Origin: Brumimicrobium sp051745635
Lineage (GTDB): Bacteria > Bacteroidota > Bacteroidia > Flavobacteriales_D > Crocinitomicaceae
Length of the DNA: 64,000 nucleotides
Assembly (NCBI GenBank): GCA_051745635.1
Contig: JBNJEH010000003.1
Location: 50,047-114,046, forward strand
Direction: 5' to 3'
Both the position numbers and the translations under genes were made by a program. Shown piece by piece: positions 27,243 through 34,372 of this stretch (position 1 is its first letter; the number at the start of each line of letters is the position of its first letter). A model generated the notes under the pieces. It did no database searches. It worked only from the letters and a program-made list of their open reading frames with translations, and was not told where the DNA came from.

Positions 27243-29129
27243 TTATACGAGTTCTATACTTCTGTTCACAAATTTGGTCAATGCTTCACCTTTCAGCATA
27301 CCTTGCGACAACATAGCTAAATCAGTCAGCTGTTTTGCTTTATTTTCTTTTTCAGCATCGTCAGCTTTTAAGACTTCTGAAACTTTAGCGTGATTGCTGT
27401 TCACCACCAAATTGTATGTTTCGGGGAACGCCCCCATAAATCCAGCGCCTCCCATTTGTTGCTGTTCCTGCATGCGTCGAATAAATTCGGGCTGCGTCAC
27501 AACAATCGGAGCTTCTGATTCGGACATGCTTTCAAATTGAATTTTGAATTTTTCCTTATCGACTACGTTTTCAAAGACGGGTTTGAGCGTTTCCTGTTCT
27601 TCTTCGGACAATTTAGAAGGAATTTCTTCGTCTTTTTTGATCAAATTGTCCAGCGTATCTGCATCGACGCGCGCAAAGCTTACGTTATCTAATGTCGTTT
27701 CCATTTTCTGAATCCAGTGCGGAATCAATGGACCCTGCAGTTCTAAGACTTTATATCCGCGATCATTCGCTGCCTGGACGAAGCTGTATTGCTCTTCCTT
27801 GTCATTGGTGTAAAGGAAAATCGTTTTGCCATCTTTATCGGTCTGCGTTTCGCCCACTTTTTCTTTGAATTCTTCAACGGTGTGGTAGTCACCTTCCGTA
27901 TCCTGAACGAGGTGAAAAGCTTTTGATTTTTCAGCAAACTTTTCGTCTGACAACATTCCATATTCAGAGAAAATGCGGAGGTCTTTCCATTTCTTTTCAA
28001 AATCTTCGCGGTCGTTGTTAAACATCTTGCGCAACTTATCCGCTACTTTTTTCGTGATGTGCGAACTGATTTTCTTCACGTTGCTGTCACTTTGCAGGTA
28101 AGAACGCGAAACGTTCAGCGGGATATCCGGAGAATCGATCACTCCGTGTAATAACGTCAGGAATTCAGGAACAATTTCCTCCACATTGTCCGTAATAAAT
28201 ACCTGGTTGGAGTACAACTGAATTTTATTGCGCTGTACTTCAACGTTCTCCTTAATCTTGGGGAAGTATAAAATTCCCGTCAGGTTGAACGGGTAGTCGA
28301 CGTTCAGGTGAATGTGAAATAAAGGTTCTTCGAACGTCCCCGGATACAATTCACCGTAGAAATTCTTATAATCTTCATCTTTGAGTTCACTTGGCATAAT
28401 CGTCCACGGTGGTGTGGTATTATTCACCTGGTCCGGAACTTCTTTCGAGATTTTTTTGACGTTTCCTTCGTCATCTTTTTCACCTGATGGGTCATCTTCT
28501 TCAACCGTTCGCGTTCCAAAGATTACTGGAACAGGCAGGAATTTACAATATTTGTCGAGAATTCCACGAATGCGGTTTTCTTCTAAAAATTCTTTAGAAT
28601 CATCGTTGATGTGAAGGACAATGTCCGTTCCGCGCTGTGATTTTTCGATTTCCTGAATGGTATATTCTGTGGTTCCATTACTTTTCCACTGAACGGGCGC
28701 TGCATCTTCGTATCGGGCCAAAGTGTTTATTTCCACTTGATCAGCAACCATAAATGCTGAATAGAAACCGAGACCAAAGTGACCAATGATCGATTCTTTG
28801 TTATCGGAATCTTTGTATTTCTGCACAAATTCCTCTGCGCCGGAAAATGCAATTTGATTGATGTATTTATCGATCTCTTCGGCTGTCATTCCGACACCGT
28901 AATCGCGAACCGTCAGTGTTCCTGCTTCTTTGTCTAATAGAATATCGACCTTTAAATTGTCAATTTCTTTGTCGTATTCGCCATTCTTAGCCAGTACGCG
29001 CAACTTTTGAGATGCATCTATTGCATTGGAGACGAGCTCGCGCAAGAAGATCTCATGATCGGAGTACAAAAACTTTTTGATGATCGGAAAGATGTTTTCC
29101 GTCTGTACGTTAATATGACCTTTTTTCAT
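27243..29129 (-). CDS. htpG: Chaperone protein HtpG (Hsp90)
   Basis: HtpG is the bacterial Hsp90, an ATP-driven dimeric chaperone for stressed or partly folded clients. The 628 residues comprise the GHKL ATPase domain (ELVSNAIDASQKL near residue 31, DYGVGM, GHFGLGFYSAFMVAD), the middle domain (FYFPKIKENVEVQRN-like region) and the dimerisation domain. All of the ATP-binding motifs are intact. The upstream region contains a sigma-54-like promoter and an imperfect palindrome (29164-29206). A TerB/J-domain protein gene follows. Confidence 0.97.
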   Translation of the reverse strand: MKKGHINVQTENIFPIIKKFLYSDHEIFLRELVSNAIDASQKLRVLAKNGEYDKEIDNLKVDILLDKEAGTLTVRDYGVGMTAEEIDKYINQIAFSGAEEFVQKYKDSDNKESIIGHFGLGFYSAFMVADQVEINTLARYEDAAPVQWKSNGTTEYTIQEIEKSQRGTDIVLHINDDSKEFLEENRIRGILDKYCKFLPVPVIFGTRTVEEDDPSGEKDDEGNVKKISKEVPDQVNNTTPPWTIMPSELKDEDYKNFYGELYPGTFEEPLFHIHLNVDYPFNLTGILYFPKIKENVEVQRNKIQLYSNQVFITDNVEEIVPEFLTLLHGVIDSPDIPLNVSRSYLQSDSNVKKISSHITKKVADKLRKMFNNDREDFEKKWKDLRIFSEYGMLSDEKFAEKSKAFHLVQDTEGDYHTVEEFKEKVGETQTDKDGKTIFLYTNDKEEQYSFVQAANDRGYKVLELQGPLIPHWIQKMETTLDNVSFARVDADTLDNLIKKDEEIPSKLSEEEQETLKPVFENVVDKEKFKIQFESMSESEAPIVVTQPEFIRRMQEQQQMGGAGFMGAFPETYNLVVNSNHAKVSEVLKADDAEKENKAKQLTDLAMLSQGMLKGEALTKFVNRSIELV

Positions 29130-29163
29130 TTGTATTACATTTTATGATGAACACCGCATCATT

Positions 29164-29206
29164 GTCAAGCATTGTGCCAATAGCAAACGTCTGCCAAAAT
29201 GACAAG
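29164..29206 (-). promoter_or_regulatory. Sigma-54-like promoter and palindrome upstream of htpG
   Basis: Read on the - strand, TTGGCACAATGCTTGAC (29180 to 29164) matches the -24/-12 consensus TTGGCAC-N5-TTGC except for the last bases, and it would give a leader of about 25 bases. Eleven bases upstream lies TGTCATTTTGGCA (29204 to 29192), an imperfect inverted repeat that could bind an activator or a heat-shock regulator. Confidence 0.45.
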
Positions 29207-29297
29207 ATGCATACATTTCCTGTGGTTTTGTGACTGCAATTTGGTCATATTGATGGAAATTTCCGGAGTTGTCGAATTGACTGTGTATGTTGCCAAA

Positions 29298-29771
29298 TCA
29301 GTTGATCACTGTGATTACGCTGTCCATCTTTTCATTGGGAACAGTTAGAGAGAGCACGTATTGTTCCAGTTTCCACTCACCGTTACTTTTTTGGAATACA
29401 CCAGATCCGCGACAGGTGCCCATCCAGGTATCCAGCAATTCATGAAACCAGGCCACGTTTTCAGCATGAGCTAATTGAATCGTGCGGTCTTTTGTTGTGA
29501 ACGACCACGTATTTCCCTCATCAAAATAAGGTTTTGCAAAAGATTGAAACGCTTCGACCGTCCATATTTCTGAGGGATCGGTGCCAACAAACACACCCTG
29601 ATCACTAAAAAGCGAAAAATAGGGTTCGAAATGAGCCGCTGCAGCGTCCTGATGCCATTGATCCAGTCGATCATTGATTTCGGCTTCATCGCTTTCCCGA
29701 TCGTCAGTATCTGATTCCGCCGGAGTACAAGCGAAAATCAAAAATGCCAGTAAAAAAAGATAATGTTGCAT
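29298..29771 (-). CDS. SnoaL/NTF2-like lipoprotein
   Basis: The start at 29771 gives a signal peptide with lipobox IFAC and a 157-residue product; the frame continues up to 29807, but those twelve residues are not signal-like. The mature protein has the alpha-plus-beta cone fold words of the SnoaL_3/DUF4440 group: an amphipathic first helix (EINDRLDQWHQDAAAAHF), a FVGTDPSEIW strand and a late YVLSLTVPN strand. The family binds small ligands or acts as an accessory domain; no catalytic pair is obvious. It lies downstream of a small unnamed reading frame. Confidence 0.8.
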   Translation of the reverse strand: MQHYLFLLAFLIFACTPAESDTDDRESDEAEINDRLDQWHQDAAAAHFEPYFSLFSDQGVFVGTDPSEIWTVEAFQSFAKPYFDEGNTWSFTTKDRTIQLAHAENVAWFHELLDTWMGTCRGSGVFQKSNGEWKLEQYVLSLTVPNEKMDSVITVIN

Positions 29772-29799
29772 TTTTAGTTTGTTTAGCTTCCAAAAAACA

Positions 29800-29985
29800 T
29801 TACTCATCAGTAGTTTTCAACGATTCTTGCAAAGTAGGGCGGGTGAGCGGTTTTACTACTTCTTTAGCATTTATGAAAGCTCCGTTTGTTCCTAAGGAAG
29901 CAAACGATGCATCAAAATTTGAAGGATTCTTTTTCTCTGCTCCTTTCTTTTTCCAATGTGGAATAAACTGATTTCTTACTAACAT
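29800..29985 (-). CDS. Possible small protein of 61 residues
   Basis: A compact basic protein beginning MLVRNQFIPHWKKKGAEKK, without a signal peptide or membrane segment. Its stop lies just 28 bases before the start of the SnoaL-like lipoprotein gene, and its translation (few rare residues, balanced composition) looks more natural than that of the opposite strand. No family is recognised and no other support is available, so it is a tentative call. Confidence 0.35.
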   Translation of the reverse strand: MLVRNQFIPHWKKKGAEKKNPSNFDASFASLGTNGAFINAKEVVKPLTRPTLQESLKTTDE

Positions 29986-30096
29986 AATTCAACGATTTCT
30001 ATACAAATTAGCAAGAATGATTCCAAAATTTGTTTCGAACGACTTTGCAGCGGTGAAAGTTGATTCACCTGTGCAGATCAGCTCCTGAAGTGCATT

Positions 30097-30666
30097 TTAG
30101 TCTTCACTGAACACGACGACGAGAGCTGCTAACTGATTGTTGAGTCCCATGACAGGTGTTGCCGCGTACCAGGCGTCCTCTTTTTGCTCCGTCGTAACGT
30201 CCTTCGCAGAATAAAGCCCTTCGTGCTCAAATACAGCCGTTTCATCTTTTTTATTCGTGCTGAGTAATATTTCACCCGATTCATGATTGATGAGCATGAC
30301 CTTTTCAACATTCGGCTGCTTGAGAATCTGCAGAAAATACTGATTGACCTGATCATTGTTTTCATCGATCAACTCACTCCGTACAGCGAGAGCCAGTGTC
30401 TGCGTAACTTGTTTATTCTTCAGCGTTCGCAATTCCTGAAGCGTTGAGCGGTGTGATTGCTCGAGCTCGGTTATTTGCTCCCTGTGTTCCTTTCGCAACT
30501 GATTATTGGCAACCCAGCCCCAAATGACACTGACGATCAATAAAAAAGCCAAAAATAGTTTGACAATATGCTTTTTCCAGAAGGGTGTAGTTGGATTCGT
30601 TTTTTGTTTGGCGTCTTTTTGAGAAGCTTCGTCTTTTTTTGCGGGTGTATTTTTCTTCGTGGTCAT
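30097..30666 (-). CDS. Single-pass membrane protein with periplasmic sensor-like domain
   Basis: A 189-residue protein with a long basic cytoplasmic N-terminus (Lys-rich to residue 33), one membrane helix (about 34-55), a coiled coil (58-85) and a C-terminal alpha/beta domain (90-189). The last domain has LINHESGEILLST and PVMGLNNQLAALVVVF, which resemble single-Cache or PAS-like sensors. No output domain is fused, so a partner is needed. The start lies four bases after the META lipoprotein stop, so they share an operon. Confidence 0.75.
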   Translation of the reverse strand: MTTKKNTPAKKDEASQKDAKQKTNPTTPFWKKHIVKLFLAFLLIVSVIWGWVANNQLRKEHREQITELEQSHRSTLQELRTLKNKQVTQTLALAVRSELIDENNDQVNQYFLQILKQPNVEKVMLINHESGEILLSTNKKDETAVFEHEGLYSAKDVTTEQKEDAWYAATPVMGLNNQLAALVVVFSED

Positions 30667-30670
30667 CTTG

Positions 30671-31435
30671 TCAATCTACTTTTTTTAATGTTAAACTACC
30701 TTCACGCGATTCTAATATGAGCTTATTTTCTTTGAAAAAATAGTGCACCGATTGATTCCGCAACACAGATAAAATTGTTTTTTCGATATCGGAAGTTTCG
30801 GCACAATACATTTTCGTAGCACCCAGCGGATCCGCCGTAAACGTGTTGTAGGAGAATTGAACGGGCGCCGTCACTTGATTGCAACCTGCAAACCCACTCA
30901 ACGATTTTTCTTTTAAATTAATCTCAAAATGAGGAATATCTTTCGGAAATTTTTCGGGGTTTAGCGCTTTGTTATTGATCGCTTCAACAGCCCAGATATC
31001 GTGCAGTTTGGGATTGCCTCTGTAAAATCCGCACCCCGCGAAGTTCTCGCCTTCTTTTTCTTTTTCCGGCCGAATGAGTACATCTACTTTTTTTCCGTTC
31101 TTCTGACAATCGACAATATCGATACTTACGCGCACGTACAAGTCAGAATTAGAAGCAAAAATGGAAACGACATCGGCACCCTGCGCCACATGGGTTTCCT
31201 GTATTTCTCCTTTGAATTGAATCCCTTCCGGAGTACTGAAATAAAGTGTTTCGTCCCATTGAATGGACAATTTCCACGATGCATCCGTGCCTTTTGCATG
31301 AAAATCAACTAAATTCCTCGAGGGATGTTCGATTTCTTTGTCTGATAGATCTTCCATTGAAGTATTTTTTGAATTACTGCACGCCATCATAAATACTGAC
31401 AGCATCACAACAATAATTCGCGAATAATTTCTCAT
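30671..31435 (-). CDS. META-domain lipoprotein (HslJ-like)
   Basis: The 254-residue lipoprotein has a lipobox MMAC at about residue 19. A central domain (about 40-145) with a CGFYRGNPKLHD segment resembles the COG3650-type domain found with META. The C-terminal META domain (about 150-254) shows FAGCNQVTAPVQF and TKMYCAETSDIEKT, the typical cysteines and strand order. E. coli HslJ has the same domain and is linked to novobiocin resistance and heat shock. It lies 41 bases downstream of the ACMSD-like gene and upstream of a membrane sensor. Confidence 0.85.
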   Translation of the reverse strand: MRNYSRIIVVMLSVFMMACSNSKNTSMEDLSDKEIEHPSRNLVDFHAKGTDASWKLSIQWDETLYFSTPEGIQFKGEIQETHVAQGADVVSIFASNSDLYVRVSIDIVDCQKNGKKVDVLIRPEKEKEGENFAGCGFYRGNPKLHDIWAVEAINNKALNPEKFPKDIPHFEINLKEKSLSGFAGCNQVTAPVQFSYNTFTADPLGATKMYCAETSDIEKTILSVLRNQSVHYFFKENKLILESREGSLTLKKVD

Positions 31436-31476
31436 GTTCTTTTATTTATTGTGTTACTTACTTCTGTTCGATGCTC

Positions 31477-32484
31477 TTAAATGTAGTTGTTTTTATCGAG
31501 ATTGAGCCATTCTAATGTGGAATTTGCAAATATATTTTCGACAGTAGTGGCTGATAAATCGCTTTCTTCAATGAATTGACCGATCGTTAGATCACCGAGG
31601 GGAAAGGGATAGTCAGAACCGAGGCAGACCCTGTTGCTTCCCTGTGCGTTTAAAATATACTTTAACATGTCGATATCGTGCGTTATGCAATCGACCCAGA
31701 ATTTGCCGAGATAATTGCGCGGATTCACATCATTATCCACAGCGACGAGATCAGGTCTGCAATTAAATCCGTGTTCTATACGACCGATCGTAGGGATAAA
31801 TGATCCCCCCGCATGTGAAAAACAAACCCGCAAGTTCGGCAGTCGTTCCAATGTCCCGCTAAAAATGAGTGAACAAGCCGCACGCGAAGTTTCTGCAGGC
31901 ATTCCAACCAACCAGGGTAGCCAATATTTGCGCATGTCGTCAAAGCCCATCATTTGCCAGGGATGAATCATTACGGCCATTCCCAGTCGTTCACATGCAT
32001 CGAAAATCGGAAAGAACCGCTCCTCGCTTAAATTCTCATTGTTGATATTGGAACCAATCTGTACGCCGACCATTCCCAATTTGTGAATGCGTTCGAGTTC
32101 GCGAATAGCCAAATCAGTATCCTGCATTGGAATAGTGCCCAAACCGATATAGTTTTTGGGGTAGCGCTGCATTAAATCGATGATGTGGTCGTTTAAAAAC
32201 TGACTGACTTCGAGGCCATGTTGCGGTTTTGCCCAATAACTGAACATTACAGGAATGGTACAAACGACTTGAACTTGAGTGTTGTGTTGTGAATACTCAT
32301 TGATGCGCACTTGTTCATCCCAGCAGTTTTCTTTTATAGTTCTAAAGTATTGACCACCTTGCATCATATCGGCTGATACTTCATCTTTTTCTTCAAGAAA
32401 AATAAAATCTCCATAACCGAACTTTTTTGTCCAGTCTGGTAACTTTTTAGGTATGATGTGCGTGTGCATGTCTATCTTGAGCAT
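31477..32484 (-). CDS. ACMSD-type amidohydrolase/decarboxylase
   Basis: This 335-residue enzyme belongs to the amidohydrolase superfamily branch of 2-amino-3-carboxymuconate-6-semialdehyde decarboxylase. It shows the metal motif HTH in DMHTHIIPKK, a histidine in IHPWQMMGFDD, the SHAGGSF motif with its metal histidine, and the catalytic aspartate in LGSDYPFPLG. The family decarboxylates aromatic ring-cleavage products of tryptophan (kynurenine) or nitrobenzoate degradation. No other kynurenine genes lie in the window, so the true substrate is open. It heads a possible operon with the META lipoprotein and sensor protein. Confidence 0.88.
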   Translation of the reverse strand: MLKIDMHTHIIPKKLPDWTKKFGYGDFIFLEEKDEVSADMMQGGQYFRTIKENCWDEQVRINEYSQHNTQVQVVCTIPVMFSYWAKPQHGLEVSQFLNDHIIDLMQRYPKNYIGLGTIPMQDTDLAIRELERIHKLGMVGVQIGSNINNENLSEERFFPIFDACERLGMAVMIHPWQMMGFDDMRKYWLPWLVGMPAETSRAACSLIFSGTLERLPNLRVCFSHAGGSFIPTIGRIEHGFNCRPDLVAVDNDVNPRNYLGKFWVDCITHDIDMLKYILNAQGSNRVCLGSDYPFPLGDLTIGQFIEESDLSATTVENIFANSTLEWLNLDKNNYI

Positions 32485-32678
32485 AAACCGTCGTTTTTAA
32501 GTTTGTGGCGTGAAAATATAAATTTTTGTTGAATTATTTGTTAATCGTGGAACTGACAATAGATGACAGGGAGGACTTTGCTGATAAACTTATCGCCCTA
32601 TGATTTGTACAGGTAGATGTTCATAAAAAAGTTAAGGGAGAGGAAGTAGCAGCACTTTTTTCTCTTAGATTTGTTAGT

Positions 32679-33392
32679 ATGAAGTTTTTAAATGTACTGA
32701 TCTTCAGTTCGCTCCTGTTGAGTGCTTGTGGACCGGCGCGCCATGTCGTTCCGCTTGAGCACAAAGAAAATGCTGTAAGCGCCAGTTTTGGAGGTCCGCT
32801 CGTCGATGTTCCCGGAATCACCACACTTCCTTTGCCGTTTACTTCAGTAGGCTATGCGCGCGGATTAACCCCAAACATAACTGTTTCCGGGAATTGGTAT
32901 TCAACCAGTGCACTTTTTGGTGTAGCTCAGTTTGATGCCGGCGCGTCAATACGCATGCTCGAGTCGGTTAATCACCGTCATGGATTTTCCACTTACATCG
33001 GTTCAAACTTAGCTGTTGACGCAGTTGAAAGTAATAATAAATTGTGGCCTCAACTGGATATGCATTACTACTGGAAATACAGTAAAAAAGAAGAAGTTCA
33101 GTCGGATATGTTCAATAAAAGTAACCGTCCGGTTGCAAACGTCATTTATGCGGGAATAGGAACGTGGTGGGAATTGAGCAGTACAAAAGCGCACGGTCAG
33201 AAACAGGGAGATTTTGTAGTGCCGATGCTGAATATTGGACACAATTTAAACTGGAAGCGGTGGTCGTTCAAAACGGAATTCAAATTGATCGCGCCTTTTT
33301 CGACCAACAATAAACTCGTAGTAGATTACAAAAGTTTTACAGGTGACCGCGGGGCTACGGGGATTTATTTAGGTTTAACCAGAACTTTTTAA
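32679..33392 (+). CDS. Lipoprotein with beta-barrel-like repeats
   Basis: A 237-residue protein with a lipobox LSAC near residue 17. The mature part is a chain of amphipathic strands (GYARGLTPNITVSGNWY, LDMHYYWKY, NLNWKRWSFKTEFKL) and ends TRTF, so it may be a small outer-membrane barrel or barrel-like lipoprotein. A TAGATTTG element (32666-32673) ends five bases before the ATG, so the transcript would be nearly leaderless. The alpha/beta hydrolase gene follows after ten bases and is likely co-transcribed. Confidence 0.7.
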   Translation: MKFLNVLIFSSLLLSACGPARHVVPLEHKENAVSASFGGPLVDVPGITTLPLPFTSVGYARGLTPNITVSGNWYSTSALFGVAQFDAGASIRMLESVNHRHGFSTYIGSNLAVDAVESNNKLWPQLDMHYYWKYSKKEEVQSDMFNKSNRPVANVIYAGIGTWWELSSTKAHGQKQGDFVVPMLNIGHNLNWKRWSFKTEFKLIAPFSTNNKLVVDYKSFTGDRGATGIYLGLTRTF

Positions 33393-33402
33393 ACAGCACG
33401 TT

Positions 33403-34296
33403 ATGAGATATTTTATACTCTTTATTTTAATAGTTACTTTAATATCGTGCCGCAAGCGACTGGACGGTTTTCTATTTAATAATAGTGAAATTTCAACCTA
33501 TGAACTGGATGAATATACGGGAGAAACGAGTTTAACTTTACCCGACGGCTATGAAGTGCCAGCAACGTCTATTTACCAATTTCAATATGCAATTGATGAC
33601 CAGGGCGAAAATTTGTCAATTCAAGCCAGATATGTAGGAGATACATCGACGATTGATCAGGATACGGTTATTCTCTATTGCCATGGGAATCGCGATCACA
33701 TGGATTATTATTGGTCGCGCCAGAAATTGTTGAGCCATATCGGTCAATTCGGACGATATGGTGTATTGATGTTTGACTATCCGGGCTACGGGTTATCCGA
33801 AGGCGAACCAACCGAAGAGAACATGTATGCATCTGCTGCCGGAGCGCTGAAATGGCTGAAGAAGAAAGGCCTGGAGACCGAACGACTCGTGATGTACGGG
33901 TTTTCACTGGGGAGTGCACCAGTTTGTGAAGTGGCGAGTGCGACCAATTTCCCGTTGCAGCCCAATAAAATCATACTCGAGGCGCCTTTTGCGAGTAGTG
34001 AAGTCATGGTGCAGGACGCGTCGGTGGTAGCCATGCCGGGAAGTTTTTTTACCGATGCTAAAATAAATAACGCCGATAAAATAAAACAGAGCAATGTTCC
34101 CTTACTATGGATGCATGGAAAGGACGACGACTTTTTATCTATTGAAACACACGGGAGTGTTGTGTACGATCATCATCAAGGTCCCTGGAAAAGTGATGTC
34201 CGCGTCGATGGTGCTGATCATGAGGGTGTTCCTGTTTTTATGGGCGCAGCGGAATACAATGCGCTCATTCTCGATTTCATAACAACGCCCAATTAA
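33403..34296 (+). CDS. Alpha/beta hydrolase lipoprotein
   Basis: A 297-residue hydrolase with a lipobox LISC near residue 16. The fold elements follow in order: the oxyanion turn YCHGNRDH near residue 90, YPGYGLSEG, the nucleophile elbow GFSLGS (Ser near 168), an aspartate in MHGKDDDF and a histidine in VDGADHEG. The family cleaves esters or thioesters; the lipid anchor places it on the outside of a membrane. It is in the same direction and ten bases after the upstream lipoprotein gene. Confidence 0.85.
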   Translation: MRYFILFILIVTLISCRKRLDGFLFNNSEISTYELDEYTGETSLTLPDGYEVPATSIYQFQYAIDDQGENLSIQARYVGDTSTIDQDTVILYCHGNRDHMDYYWSRQKLLSHIGQFGRYGVLMFDYPGYGLSEGEPTEENMYASAAGALKWLKKKGLETERLVMYGFSLGSAPVCEVASATNFPLQPNKIILEAPFASSEVMVQDASVVAMPGSFFTDAKINNADKIKQSNVPLLWMHGKDDDFLSIETHGSVVYDHHQGPWKSDVRVDGADHEGVPVFMGAAEYNALILDFITTPN

Positions 34297-34372
34297 TTTT
34301 GCACAATATAGGGTTGAAATAAGCAACCTTAACAGAATGTGAAGCGTCTGTTAAAAAGAAAACAAAAGCACA

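Noticed and set aside
29744..29971. Small frame on the + strand opposite the 61-residue candidate
   Set aside because: Phe- and Lys-rich translation with no domain and overlap with the lipoprotein signal region.
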